64,000 nucleotides of DNA from JAXLWB01 sp046328715 (GTDB lineage Bacteria > Chloroflexota > Anaerolineae > Caldilineales > Caldilineaceae): positions 274,436 to 338,435 of the forward strand of contig JAXLWB010000003.1 in assembly GCA_046328715.1 (NCBI GenBank). Direction: 5' to 3'. Positions 1 to 11,013 of this stretch are shown here, one piece after another. The notes under the pieces are model-generated. The model searched no databases. It was not told where the DNA came from and saw only the letters and a list, made by a program, of their open reading frames with translations. Each line of letters begins with the position of its first letter. The first letter of the stretch is position 1. Made by a program: the position numbers and the translations under genes.

Positions 1-352
1 GCAAGACGTCGGTGACATGAAAGTCCCAAGTCTTGCCGAAGATAGTGACCACCGGCGTGTTAGCACGGATCAGCAACTGCATCTGCGGATCATCCTCGGG
101 CTTGGTGTCGGCTTTGCAGGTCGAGCCAAAAGCGGCGATCCTGGACTGCCTGAGTGCAAGTTCGCTTTGGGCTCGTTCAAAGAATTCCATGTCCTTGGGG
201 TTGGAGCCCGGCCACCCACCTTCAATATAGCGCGCGCCAAACTCATCCAGGCGGCGGGCAATCCGCAATTTATCGTCACAACTGAGGGAAACACCTTCGC
301 CCTGCGTGCCATCACGCAGGGTGGTGTCGTAGATTTGGATTGTATGTTTCAT
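1..352 (-). CDS. cimA: (R)-citramalate synthase, 5' part only
   Basis: The start codon (352-350) is inside the window; the 3' part lies beyond base 1, so only 117 residues are visible. They open with the catalytic signature DTTLRDGTQGEG (residues 9-20) of the HMG-CoA-lyase-like TIM-barrel acyltransferases, followed by YIEGGWPGSNPKD (42-54). The GGWPGSNPKD form is typical of the citramalate synthase branch rather than of LeuA. The family condenses pyruvate with acetyl-CoA to (R)-citramalate, giving a threonine-independent route to 2-oxobutanoate and isoleucine. leuB lies about 4 kb upstream on the same strand, and LeuB acts later in that route. The family assignment is firm; the choice of citramalate over 2-isopropylmalate rests on the N-terminal third only. 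Confidence 0.88.
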   Translation of the reverse strand, partial: MKHTIQIYDTTLRDGTQGEGVSLSCDDKLRIARRLDEFGARYIEGGWPGSNPKDMEFFERAQSELALRQSRIAAFGSTCKADTKPEDDPQMQLLIRANTPVVTIFGKTWDFHVTDVL

Positions 353-375
353 AATTTCATTTCAACGCAGTCTAT

Positions 376-1143
376 TCACCTAAAGATATCGGCAATTCCG
401 CCTAACACCGCATCCGGCCAGATGCCACGCGCCAAGTCTTCACGACGGAAGCGGCGACTTTTGACCAGCCATCCACGCAGCCCAGATTGTTTGGCTCCCA
501 GCACGTCAACCTCGATGTCTTCACCAATATTGGCGACACGATTGGCCGCCAATCCTAGGTCAGCTAGCGTAATTTTGAAGTAATCGGGGCTCGGTTTGCC
601 GAGCACTTGTGCCTTGCTTTCGGCAGCATATTCCAACGCCACTACAAAGGCACCTGCATCCAGTGTCAGCCCTTCTGGTGTGCGCCAACTGCGTTTCTTA
701 TGTAAAGCAATCAATTTTGCACCGTTGCGTAGCGCTAGAAAAGCCTTATTAAGACGGGCAAAGGTAAAGCTGGCACCCATATCGCCGACGACCACATATT
801 CGGGCGTTTCCTCATCCACCTCAATACCCGAAAACTCAAGTTGGGCATCGGGCATGAGCAGCGGATAATAGCGGGTGGCTCCTAGTTTGCGCAGATAGCT
901 GGCACCGATATAGGAAGCGGTGTAGAGTTCTTCAAGAGTAACTTGAAAACCCAGCACATTCAGTCGATCCATCAGCGTATAGCGACAGTAGATCGAAGAA
1001 TTGGTCATGAACCGAAAGGGAATTTCCCGGGCGCGTAGAGTCGCTAAGGTCTCTAGAGCGCCCGGAATCACCTCATTGCCGTCGATCAAAACACCGTTGA
1101 CGTCGATCAGCAAGCCGTCAACCGTTGAAAGTAAGTTTGACAT
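376..1143 (-). CDS. HAD-IIA family hydrolase, LHPP-like
   Basis: This 255-residue protein carries the four HAD motifs. Motif I is LLIDVNGVLIDG (nucleophile Asp14), motif II is MTNSS, the motif III lysine is in LGKPSPDYF, and motif IV is IGEDIEVDVLGAK. The residue two after the nucleophile is Asn instead of the usual Asp. Animal LHPP (phospholysine/phosphohistidine phosphatase) also lacks Asp there, so this fits the LHPP-like subgroup. The frame stays open to 1230, but the start at 1143 places the HAD core at the N-terminus as usual. It lies between ppc and citramalate synthase on the same strand. The substrate cannot be read from the sequence. Confidence 0.85.
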   Translation of the reverse strand: MSNLLSTVDGLLIDVNGVLIDGNEVIPGALETLATLRAREIPFRFMTNSSIYCRYTLMDRLNVLGFQVTLEELYTASYIGASYLRKLGATRYYPLLMPDAQLEFSGIEVDEETPEYVVVGDMGASFTFARLNKAFLALRNGAKLIALHKKRSWRTPEGLTLDAGAFVVALEYAAESKAQVLGKPSPDYFKITLADLGLAANRVANIGEDIEVDVLGAKQSGLRGWLVKSRRFRREDLARGIWPDAVLGGIADIFR

Positions 1144-1247
1144 AATGAAAAATGATGCGTGAAGCGTAAGTATGGTTCGACTTTCCTCTCTATTATAGCA
1201 AGAGAAGAAGAGAGAGACTCTAAAATTCACGCTTCCCGTTTCATGTT

Positions 1248-4082
<2,835 letters not shown>

Positions 4083-4097
4083 GTTGATGACCAGATG

Positions 4098-4170
4098 AAA
4101 GGAAGACAAGAGGACAAGAGGACAAGAGCACAGGATATTCTTCTTGTCTTCCTATCCTCTTGTATTCTTG
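4098..4170. repeat. Low-complexity spacer repeat with imperfect inverted arms
   Basis: The ppc-leuB spacer is built of GGACAAGA words (left half) and CTTGTCTTCCT/CTCTTGT words (right half), so the two halves can pair imperfectly. It runs directly into the leuB stop codon and may act as a leuB terminator on the minus strand. It belongs to the same style of spacer repeat seen elsewhere in the first 20 kb. Confidence 0.6.
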
Positions 4171-5253
4171 TCAGAGTTTACTCACGACCAGATCGCCCAT
4201 GACTGAGGTGGTGACGATTTCGCTGCCCTTTTCGGCAATGTCGCCGGTGCGTACGCCGTCATCGAGTACAGCATTAACCGCTGCTTCGATGGCGGCGGCT
4301 TCGGCTTCGAGCCCCAAGCTGTGACGCAGCAACATGGCGCAACTGAGGATGGTTGCCAGTGGGTTGGCAATGCCTTTACCTGCAATATCGGGTGCGCTGC
4401 CGTGAATCGGTTCATAGAGTCCGAGTGGCAGGTTGTGGTTGTTCATCACATCGCCCAGGCTGGCGGAAGGCAACATGCCCATCGAACCGGCTAACATGGC
4501 GGCTTCGTCGGTAAGGATGTCGCCGAAGAGGTTTTCTGCCACCATCACGTCAAAGCTCGCCGGGCGGCGGATGAGGTGCATCGCCATCGCATCGACCAAC
4601 ACATGTTCGATTTCCAGTTCAGGGTACTCTTTCAACACTTCAACAGCCACACGACGCCACAGACGGCTAGAGGCAAGCACGTTGGCCTTGTCGATGCTGG
4701 CGAGCTTTTTACGGCGTTTCATGGCCGCATCGGCTGCGACACGCAACACGCGCTCAATCTCCGGGCGGGTGTAGAGCATGGTGTCATAGGCTTCAAGTCC
4801 CGCTTCGCCCGCCTCCTGGCGTGGGCCAAAGTAGGCACCGCCTGTCAACTCGCGGATGACGATCATGTCGGTACCTTGCAGCACTTCGGGCTTGATCGTG
4901 CTGGCGTCGATCAACTGCGGGAAGATCTTCACTGGGCGCAGATTGGCGAAGAGGTTGAGGGCCTTGCGCAGGCTAAGCAAGCCTCGCTCTGGACGATCCT
5001 TGGCGTTCGGGTTGTCCCACTTGGGGCCGCCAACTGCGCCAAGCAGAATCGCATCGGCACTTTTGCAGGCTGCCACCGTTTGATCGGGCAGGCTTGAACC
5101 GGTGGCATCAATGGCGCAACCGCCCATCAATTGTGGGTCGAATGCAAAGTCGTGACCGAACTTTTCGGCGACGGCGTTGAGTACTTTCTTGGCTTCATTG
5201 GTGACTTCGGGTCCAATCCCGTCGCCACCGAGGACTACGATTTTTGCTTTCAT
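4171..5253 (-). CDS. leuB: 3-isopropylmalate dehydrogenase
   Basis: The 360-residue protein has the usual LeuB length and order of motifs. The N-terminal part has VVLGGDGIGPEV. The middle has LRPVK, IRELTGGAYFG and the tyrosine segment YDTMLYTRPEI. The lysine region is SIDKANVLASSRLWR, the metal site is VAENLFGDILTDEAAML, and the NAD-binding end is EPIHGSAPDIAGKGIANP. The EPIHGSAPDIAGK form marks an NAD-dependent IPMDH rather than an isocitrate dehydrogenase. It oxidatively decarboxylates 3-isopropylmalate in leucine synthesis, and 3-methylmalate in the citramalate route to isoleucine. The ATG at 5253 is the natural start; its ribosome site is weak. Confidence 0.96.
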   Translation of the reverse strand: MKAKIVVLGGDGIGPEVTNEAKKVLNAVAEKFGHDFAFDPQLMGGCAIDATGSSLPDQTVAACKSADAILLGAVGGPKWDNPNAKDRPERGLLSLRKALNLFANLRPVKIFPQLIDASTIKPEVLQGTDMIVIRELTGGAYFGPRQEAGEAGLEAYDTMLYTRPEIERVLRVAADAAMKRRKKLASIDKANVLASSRLWRRVAVEVLKEYPELEIEHVLVDAMAMHLIRRPASFDVMVAENLFGDILTDEAAMLAGSMGMLPSASLGDVMNNHNLPLGLYEPIHGSAPDIAGKGIANPLATILSCAMLLRHSLGLEAEAAAIEAAVNAVLDDGVRTGDIAEKGSEIVTTSVMGDLVVSKL

Positions 5254-5443
5254 GTTGGAATTCTTTCGTTTGATAGTTGTTCAGGACACAGAGCGCACGG
5301 CGAAGGCACTGAGATCACAGAGAAAGCACAAAGAAGTGGTTAGGCTGCGTTGTGAACTTGCGATGTTCCCTTCTGGTTGGCTCTTGCGTAGCTTCTGAAA
5401 ATTAGATTACTTTTGAATTGGTTCTATTTATATAGGTGCAGTG
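5254..5443. other. Intergenic region without a gene
   Basis: The part near 5281-5335 is a purine-rich ACAGAG/GGCACTGAG low-complexity stretch similar in style to the spacer at about 35,165-35,235. I see no open frame with a ribosome site and no clear terminator. Confidence 0.45.
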
Positions 5444-6208
5444 CTAATCACGAGGGTAAACCTCCTGGGCCGACTCCCATTCAAAAAATTCAGTTGTACC
5501 AATCGTTAATAGAGCGATTTGCTCGGCAAGTGCCAGTTGTTGTTTCGGTTCACTCGCGCCATAATAGCTGCGCACCAGTCCGCCCAAGTCAGGATGCGTC
5601 TTCTCCAACGTAGCGACGATCTCTTTATAGCGCGGTAGGTTTTGGTTGGCCGCCAGGAAATAGTAATTCAGCATCGCCTGCACTGCATCGTGCAAGAAGA
5701 AGGCAGCATTGGCAGAATCGTTGTCGATCAAATCTCTGGCATTATCCAAACCATCGACGATCAGGTAGCGTTTCCAAAGCAATTCAGCATCGGAGAGCGC
5801 CGGGCACTTTGCCAACCATTCCTGTGCCTCATGAATGAGTTGATCGACAAGTGGATCTTGATTGAGCGCAACAACACCCGTCGTCAAGATATGCGCTGTG
5901 ATCGGTCGCCCAGCTTTCCATTCATCTTCAAAATAGCGGCGAACGGCTGCCGGGCTGTTGACAAAGATCTCGGCCGGCGTACCGTTAAAGCGTATCTGTA
6001 AACGCTGGCGAAACGGCTGATTGTGAATTACGTAGATGTCGAAGTCACTGGTTGGTCCTGGATTGCCGCGAATGATGCTACCGCCAACGATCAGACCAAG
6101 CGGTGAGTAGCGCTCCAGGATATAGTCAATTGCAAGTCGCAATCCTTGTTGGTATGGCTCAGCCAAGTTGGGTAGTTGCATTTCGTTTGCAAAAGAAGCT
6201 TCACTCAT
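5444..6208 (-). CDS. Nucleotidyltransferase-domain protein
   Basis: The 254-residue protein has the polymerase-beta-type nucleotidyltransferase signature GGSIIRGNPGPTSDFD near residues 40-55, with the GS...SDxD acidic pair that binds metal and NTP. The C-terminal half is helical and resembles the helical domain of kanamycin-type and toxin-type nucleotidyltransferases. It could adenylylate a small molecule or a partner protein; the target cannot be inferred. The start at 6208 is supported by a four-base ATGA overlap with the stop codon of the upstream acetyltransferase gene, implying translational coupling. Confidence 0.75.
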   Translation of the reverse strand: MSEASFANEMQLPNLAEPYQQGLRLAIDYILERYSPLGLIVGGSIIRGNPGPTSDFDIYVIHNQPFRQRLQIRFNGTPAEIFVNSPAAVRRYFEDEWKAGRPITAHILTTGVVALNQDPLVDQLIHEAQEWLAKCPALSDAELLWKRYLIVDGLDNARDLIDNDSANAAFFLHDAVQAMLNYYFLAANQNLPRYKEIVATLEKTHPDLGGLVRSYYGASEPKQQLALAEQIALLTIGTTEFFEWESAQEVYPRD

Positions 6209-6681
6209 AGCTGTTTCCGCATACACCACTCGCCATCGACATCCAAAGTTTGATCATGGACAAAGCCTTGCTTTGCGTAAAACGCCTTTCCCACCTCATT
6301 CTGTGCATGGACATAACAGGAATAGCTCGTCGTCCCCTGACGCTTTAGCCAATCTTCGGCCTGGGCAAGCAGTTGCTTGCCGATACCCTGCCCCCAACGG
6401 CTTGGTAAGAGGTAGATACGAAAGAGCATAAACTCGTCTTCATGCGGTCCAACTTGGCAGAAGCCAACGATATCTTGCGCCTCTTTGGCCACCCACATTG
6501 GGTATCGCTCATTTTGGACAGAGTGCGTTAGCTGCTCCGAGCTATAATTTCGGGTGAGAAATTGTTCAATAAACTCGGTCGAGAAGATTTGTGCATAGGT
6601 TGCCTGCCAGCTCACCATCGCCACATGCCGAATCCCCACAACATCGCCTTCCTCTGCCCGAACAATCGTTACTGATTCCAT
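6205..6681 (-). CDS. GNAT-family N-acetyltransferase
   Basis: The 158-residue protein has a GNAT fold. The acetyl-CoA loop is LLPSRWGQGIGKQLL (Q/RxxGxG/A motif A), preceded by the strand MLFRIYLL and followed by VHAQNEVGKAFYAKQGF near the C-terminus. It transfers acetyl from acetyl-CoA to an amine on an unknown substrate. The open frame extends to 6771, but that extension is translated tandem-repeat DNA, so the ATG at 6681 is preferred. It is coupled to the downstream nucleotidyltransferase by a four-base overlap. Pairing of two group-transfer enzymes recalls resistance or modification modules, but no antibiotic specificity is visible. Confidence 0.82.
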   Translation of the reverse strand: MESVTIVRAEEGDVVGIRHVAMVSWQATYAQIFSTEFIEQFLTRNYSSEQLTHSVQNERYPMWVAKEAQDIVGFCQVGPHEDEFMLFRIYLLPSRWGQGIGKQLLAQAEDWLKRQGTTSYSCYVHAQNEVGKAFYAKQGFVHDQTLDVDGEWCMRKQL

Positions 6682-6710
6682 AGGAGCACCTAAGTTAGAA
6701 CCAAGCGCTT

Positions 6711-6823
6711 CAGAACCCCGCACGTCAGTAAGGGGGAGCCGTACGCTTACGCTAACGGCTCTGCCCCACATGTCAGAACCCGCACGTCAGTAAGGGGACC
6801 GTACGCTCACGCTAACGGCTCTG
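6711..6823. repeat. Tandem repeat, two copies of about 50 bp at 63-bp spacing
   Basis: The unit containing CACGTCAGTAAGGGG, then CCGTACGC, then TAACGGCTCTG occurs at 6711-6763 and again at 6774-6823. Inside each unit GCCGT and ACGGC are inverted around TACGC(T/C)(T/C)ACGCTA, so each copy can form a small hairpin. It lies upstream of the GNAT gene and may contain or disrupt its promoter. Confidence 0.7.
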
Positions 6824-6935
6824 AATACTGCACATGGCAGCATCCAACACAGAGAACAAAAGTAGCGTAAAGTATAACACAACGGGCGCAGATCGATCTG
6901 CGCCCGTCGTCGTTGAACGGTATGAATATAAAGGA

Positions 6936-7005
6936 TTGATAGATTGGAGATTAGGAGATTGCGTAACTTTGAAATTACGCAATTTCCCAATCCCATACTC
7001 TCTTA
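6936..7005. terminator. Low-complexity repeat with hairpin, possible terminator
   Basis: ATTGCGTAA (6958-6966) and TTACGCAAT (6975-6983) form a 9-bp hairpin embedded in GATTGGAGATTAGGAG words. It follows the stop of the minus-strand isomerase gene (7008), so it may end the 9649-to-7008 operon. No T-run is obvious. Confidence 0.5.
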
Positions 7006-7007
7006 TT

Positions 7008-7922
7008 TTATCCCGTAAACTGACTCAGATAGCGCAGACTCTGCAACAGTGATGCCTTTCTGCGTTCCAGCGAACCTTCGTAGGCGCGATCTTCGACTTC
7101 GACGCAGACGGGGCCATTGTAGCCAGCATCGCTGAGCACAGAGAAGAACTGTCCCCAGTTGACATCACCTAGGCCAGGCAGTTTGGGCGTGTGGAACTGG
7201 AGCGGCGTGCCCATAATGCCAACTTCGTCGAGGCGGTGCTGATCAACACGAGCGTCCTTGGCGTGGGCGTGGACAAACTTGCCTGCAAACTCGCGGATTG
7301 CCTTGCTGATGTCGATCTTCTGCCAGACGAGGTGCGATGGGTCAAAGTTGAGGCCAAAGTTGTCGCTGGGAATGTCGTTGAACATCCGTCGCCAAACCGC
7401 CGGTGTGCTGGCTAGGTTTTTGCCGCCGGGCCACTCATCGTTGCTAAAGGCCATTGGGCAATTCTCGATGCCGATCTTGATACTACGCTCCTCAGCATAC
7501 TTGATCAAGGGACGCCAGACCTCCAAGAAACGAGGCCAATTCTCGTCGATCGACTTCTTCCAATCGCGGCCAACAAAGGTGTTGACGACGCCGATTTCCA
7601 ATTTCACAGCAGCATCGATCACCTTTTTGATGTGTTCGATATAGACCTGTGCTTCTGCCTGATCCGGTGCCAGCGGATTGGGATAGTAGCCCAAGCCACT
7701 GATAAAGACACCATTATCTTTTTGCCAGGCTTCGATCTCGTTTACATCCCCGGCAGTGAGGTCATTGACATCGATGTGTGTTACGCCAGCATAACGACGT
7801 TCTGCTTTGCCCTTGGGCCAGCACATGATCTCGACACATTCATAGCCGCTTTCGGCGGCAAATTGAAGCACTTCTTTACCCGACAGTTCGGGCAGAATAG
7901 CGCTGACAAATCCTAATTGCAT
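7008..7922 (-). CDS. Sugar phosphate isomerase/epimerase (xylose-isomerase-like TIM barrel)
   Basis: The 304-residue protein has the AP-endonuclease-2/xylose-isomerase-like TIM-barrel pattern. Metal-ligand strands include IGIENCPMA, LNFDPSHLVW and FVHAHAKDAR, ending with GDVNWGQFF and VCVEVEDR. Proteins of this group isomerise or epimerise sugars, keto-inositols and related compounds. AAGGAG sits six bases before the ATG. It is the last gene of a minus-strand operon with a flavin-binding-fold protein and a Gfo/Idh/MocA oxidoreductase, a pairing typical of oxidised-sugar or inositol catabolism. The exact substrate is unknown. Confidence 0.85.
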   Translation of the reverse strand: MQLGFVSAILPELSGKEVLQFAAESGYECVEIMCWPKGKAERRYAGVTHIDVNDLTAGDVNEIEAWQKDNGVFISGLGYYPNPLAPDQAEAQVYIEHIKKVIDAAVKLEIGVVNTFVGRDWKKSIDENWPRFLEVWRPLIKYAEERSIKIGIENCPMAFSNDEWPGGKNLASTPAVWRRMFNDIPSDNFGLNFDPSHLVWQKIDISKAIREFAGKFVHAHAKDARVDQHRLDEVGIMGTPLQFHTPKLPGLGDVNWGQFFSVLSDAGYNGPVCVEVEDRAYEGSLERRKASLLQSLRYLSQFTG

Positions 7923-7932
7923 CGTTCACTCC

Positions 7933-8433
7933 TTACGTTTTGTACTTTCTTCCGTGTTCCTCTTTGCGCCGGTGATGGCCGAACTCCATGATTGGCACAC
8001 CGTAGCCGCAACTGGTTGCTGTCTTTTCGACGAAAACATCAATCACTTGGCGAAGTGGTTGGCCTGTCGTTTTACAATCTGACGCCAGCAGTTGTTGGCC
8101 AAGCGGTGACGCTTCGATGGCGGTAACAGTGCCAGTGCCGTACAGCCGGACAATCGCTGCGTTCTCATCAAAGGAGCAGATCATCACCGTGATCGGGCTG
8201 CCCGCCTTGAGATGCTGAGCAGTTTCGTTGCCGCTTCCTGCATAGTCGAGATAGGCCACATGGTTGCGGTCGACAATATACAGTGGCACACCGCCTTTGG
8301 GCGAAACATTGATCGGCCCGACCAATTCATTGGGATGTGACTCAGGCTGTGCAGTCGTTGCCACAAAGAACAAAGGGCTCTTTTCGATCAAGAGAAGCTG
8401 TTCATCGGTGATTGACTTATAATATGAAGCCAT
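7933..8433 (-). CDS. Pyridoxamine 5'-phosphate oxidase-family (split-barrel flavin-binding) protein
   Basis: The 166-residue protein starts ITDEQLLLIEKSPLFFVATT and has HPNELVGPINVSPKGG, a pattern of the PNPOx-like split beta-barrel family that binds FMN or F420. The second half includes the strand RLYGTGTVTAIE. In this subgroup the activity is usually unknown. GAGGG lies just before the ATG. It sits between the Gfo/Idh/MocA oxidoreductase and the TIM-barrel isomerase, which suggests co-transcription, although the low-complexity spacer at 8446-8507 separates it from the oxidoreductase. Confidence 0.8.
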   Translation of the reverse strand: MASYYKSITDEQLLLIEKSPLFFVATTAQPESHPNELVGPINVSPKGGVPLYIVDRNHVAYLDYAGSGNETAQHLKAGSPITVMICSFDENAAIVRLYGTGTVTAIEASPLGQQLLASDCKTTGQPLRQVIDVFVEKTATSCGYGVPIMEFGHHRRKEEHGRKYKT

Positions 8434-8445
8434 AAACCCTCTTGA

Positions 8446-8507
8446 AATACAAGATACGAAGTATCAAACCGACCATTCGTATTTCGTATCTCGTATTTCG
8501 TAATTAC
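8446..8507. repeat. Low-complexity spacer repeat (TACGAAATACG words)
   Basis: The spacer and the last codons of the upstream oxidoreductase contain TACAAGATACGAAGTATC on one side and CGTATTTCGTATCTCGTATT on the other, which are imperfectly complementary. It matches the general spacer style at 4098, 9659 and 15014 but uses a different word. Confidence 0.6.
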
Positions 8508-9649
8508 ACAGTCACCCATCGTTGTTCTTCGTTGCTTTTCAAAATCGCTTCGCACAGGGCAATCTCGCGATGTCCATCCTCGAAAGTCGGGAAGAAGGGT
8601 GGAACACTGAAGTCGCCAGCGGCGATGTAGTCGTAAAAGGCTTTGAAGCACATCTTGAAACTGTCGGGATAGCCTTCGGCATGACCACCAGGATAGGCAG
8701 TATAGGCACGGGCTGTTTCACCAAGCAGCCCCGGGTCTTTGATGATAAAACCATTCGGTATGTTACGATTGCCGATCCAGAGTTCGTTGGGTTTTTCGCC
8801 GTCAAACCAGAGCGCTTGATTAGCCCCTGCAATCTCAAAGCTAAGCCGATTCTTGCGCCCAGCAGTGAGTTGCGAAACCCACAACATGCCACGTGCGCCC
8901 CCTTTGAAGCGTAACATCACGCCGCCCAAATCTTCGGTGTCAATCGGGATCGTCTCAGTGGCATTGATCTGCTGTACCTTGGCCGAGAAGGTTTCAACTT
9001 CGCCCTTGGGACGCTGGCGGCTGGTGTGGACCGTGTGCAGATCGGCGCAGAGTGCCTCCACCTCCAATCCAGTGATGCTTTGCACCAAATCGAGCCAATG
9101 GGTGCCGATGTCGGCGACGGAGCGCAACTTACCGCCTTCGCTGGCCAGCACACGCCAGTTATAATCGGTCGGATAGAGCAGCCAATCCTGCACATAGCCG
9201 CCGACGATCGAGTAGATCTGGCCTAATTCGCCCTTACGTACACGCTCGCGTGCTTCCAGGGTGATAGGGTAGAAGCGATAGTTGTAATTGACACCAGCGG
9301 CCAATTTGACCGTCTTCGCCAGTTCAACCAGGGCCGAGGATTCCCGTGTGGTCATCGCCAGTGGCTTTTCGCACATCACATGTTTGCCAGCCAACAATGC
9401 GGCTTTGGCAGTTTCAAAGTGCCAGCGATTGGGCGTGGTAAGATGCACGGCCTGCACTTCTTTGTCAGCCAGAATCTCGTCAAAATTGCGGTAGGCTTTG
9501 GGAATGCCCATCCGTTCGGCAAAAGCGGCTGACTTCTCCGGCGACGACCCCAGCACCCCGACGACGTTGACGCCCAGTCGCCGGAGTGCTTCAGTATGCG
9601 TCGGCCCCATAAAGCCCGTGCCTGTAAGTGCGGCGTTGATGTTGTACAT
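8504..9649 (-). CDS. Gfo/Idh/MocA family oxidoreductase
   Basis: The 381-residue protein begins with a Rossmann NAD(P) site (TGFMGPTHTEALRRLGV) and has the family's EKP catalytic segment in HVMCEKPLAMT. The DIGTHWLDL motif of the substrate domain follows in the middle. These enzymes oxidise or reduce sugars, inositols and amino-sugars with NAD(P). The length is typical. It is the first gene of the operon with a PNPOx-like protein and a TIM-barrel isomerase. A low-complexity repeat overlaps its last codons. Confidence 0.9.
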   Translation of the reverse strand: MYNINAALTGTGFMGPTHTEALRRLGVNVVGVLGSSPEKSAAFAERMGIPKAYRNFDEILADKEVQAVHLTTPNRWHFETAKAALLAGKHVMCEKPLAMTTRESSALVELAKTVKLAAGVNYNYRFYPITLEARERVRKGELGQIYSIVGGYVQDWLLYPTDYNWRVLASEGGKLRSVADIGTHWLDLVQSITGLEVEALCADLHTVHTSRQRPKGEVETFSAKVQQINATETIPIDTEDLGGVMLRFKGGARGMLWVSQLTAGRKNRLSFEIAGANQALWFDGEKPNELWIGNRNIPNGFIIKDPGLLGETARAYTAYPGGHAEGYPDSFKMCFKAFYDYIAAGDFSVPPFFPTFEDGHREIALCEAILKSNEEQRWVTV

Positions 9650-9658
9650 GGTGAAAAC

Positions 9659-9763
9659 TCCGTTTGTGAAGAGTAGCAGAGTTGCAAAGTTGCACAGTAG
9701 AAAGGTGGTGAGTCGTATTCACTTTGCTACTTTTTTACTCTGCAACTTTTTGCTTTTCTCCAA
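9659..9763. repeat. Low-complexity repeat upstream of the oxidoreductase operon
   Basis: GTAGCAGAGTTGCAAAGTTGCA words face CTTTGCTACTTTTTTACTCTGCAAC words on the other side, giving imperfect inverted halves. The same words, with GTGGCAGAG, reappear at 15014-15098. The element sits where the promoters of the minus-strand operon and of the plus-strand gene at 9827 would be expected. Confidence 0.6.
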
Positions 9764-9826
9764 GCATACACCAATCTCCGAATTCGTTCAACGTAAATCG
9801 ATGGCTGGGTGTATGATATCCCCTCT

Positions 9827-10915
9827 ATGATGCTAATCCGTTTACTCGCAATCTTCGAGGGTGTCTTGCTCGTGGGCTTTACGTTGCGGTCGGCAATCCG
9901 CAACTTTGTCCTGCCGCGCAGTGCGCCTGATTTGATCTCCTTTCTCACCTTTCGTTTTGTGCGTTCCTATTTTAATTTGCGCATGCGTTGGGTCAAGACC
10001 TATGAAGAGCGTGACCGTATTATGGCGATGTATGCCCCGCTCTCGCTGTTGCTTCTGGTGCCGATTTGGCTGACATTGGTACTGATCGGTTATATGGGCA
10101 TCTATTGGGGACTGGGCGTCAACCAACCGGTGCAGGATTTTCTGCTGAGCGGCTCCTCTCTGTTGACATTGGGTTTTGCCAGTGGCAGCACGACAATGCA
10201 CTCGTTTGTGGCCTTTACCGAGGCAGCGATTGGCTTGATCTTGGTTGCCCTCTTAATTGCGTATCTGCCGACCATGTACAGCGTCTTTTCGCAGCGCGAG
10301 GCGGCTGTGACGCAGTTGGCGGTGCGGGCCGGGACGCCACCTTCCGTGGAAGAGTTTGTCGCCCGTCATCAACGCATCGGCAAATTGACCGATCTCCATC
10401 AATATTGGCGCGATTGGGAAGTACTCTTTTCACTGATCGAAGAGAGCCATACCTCGCTGCCAGCACTGGTCTTCTTTCGCTCGCCCATGCCTGATCAATC
10501 CTGGATCACAGCGGCGGGGGCGGTGATGGATGCAGCAGCCTTTATGCAGGCAGCCGTCGATATACCCAATGTGGCTGAAGCGAGTCTCTGCATACGCGCT
10601 GGTTTTATTGCGCTGCGCCGGGTCTGCGACTTTTACGCTATTCCCTACAAAGCTGCCCCACGCTTCCCTGACGATCCAATCAGCATCAGCCGGGAAGAGT
10701 TTGACGCAGTCTACGACCGCCTTGCCGAGCAAGGCGTACCCCTGCGCGACAATCGAGACCAAGCTTGGCTTGATTTTGCGGGTTGGCGAGTCAACTACGA
10801 CCGCCCTTTAATTGCGATCTGCGGCTTGGTGATGGCACCATATGCCCCTTGGTCGTCGGATCGTTCAGCGCGTATTCAATTGCCGCCGCTCAAATCTCGA
10901 TTAAGACATTTGTGA
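9827..10915 (+). CDS. Membrane protein with channel-like N-terminal half
   Basis: The roughly 360-residue protein has three to four hydrophobic segments in its first 170 residues. The segments are near residues 4-20, 66-90 and 125-150, with a re-entrant-looking loop FLLSGSSLLTLGFASGS before the last. That loop and helix order recall two-TM ion channels (TxxTxGYGD filter), but the filter is not canonical. The rest is a soluble, mostly helical domain ending near an Arg-rich tail. Start is at one of two adjacent ATGs (9827 or 9830). I do not recognise a named family, and no neighbour points to a function. Confidence 0.65.
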   Translation: MMLIRLLAIFEGVLLVGFTLRSAIRNFVLPRSAPDLISFLTFRFVRSYFNLRMRWVKTYEERDRIMAMYAPLSLLLLVPIWLTLVLIGYMGIYWGLGVNQPVQDFLLSGSSLLTLGFASGSTTMHSFVAFTEAAIGLILVALLIAYLPTMYSVFSQREAAVTQLAVRAGTPPSVEEFVARHQRIGKLTDLHQYWRDWEVLFSLIEESHTSLPALVFFRSPMPDQSWITAAGAVMDAAAFMQAAVDIPNVAEASLCIRAGFIALRRVCDFYAIPYKAAPRFPDDPISISREEFDAVYDRLAEQGVPLRDNRDQAWLDFAGWRVNYDRPLIAICGLVMAPYAPWSSDRSARIQLPPLKSRLRHL

Positions 10916-11013
10916 GTTCATGTCAGCAGAGATCATTTCCACACTCCTTGACTTCTCTGATTCTCAAATCTTTTGTTAACATGAGAGGCAATGAACATGG
11001 GAGTGAACATTCG

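Noticed and set aside
17..583. Plus-strand 188-codon ORF over the first genes
   Set aside because: It is the antisense of citramalate synthase and of the HAD gene end; no protein-like pattern, and the minus-strand genes are unmistakable.
6711..6823. Possible CRISPR array
   Set aside because: Only two units; the copies and the intervening 10 bases do not fit repeat-spacer dimensions, and no cas gene is near.
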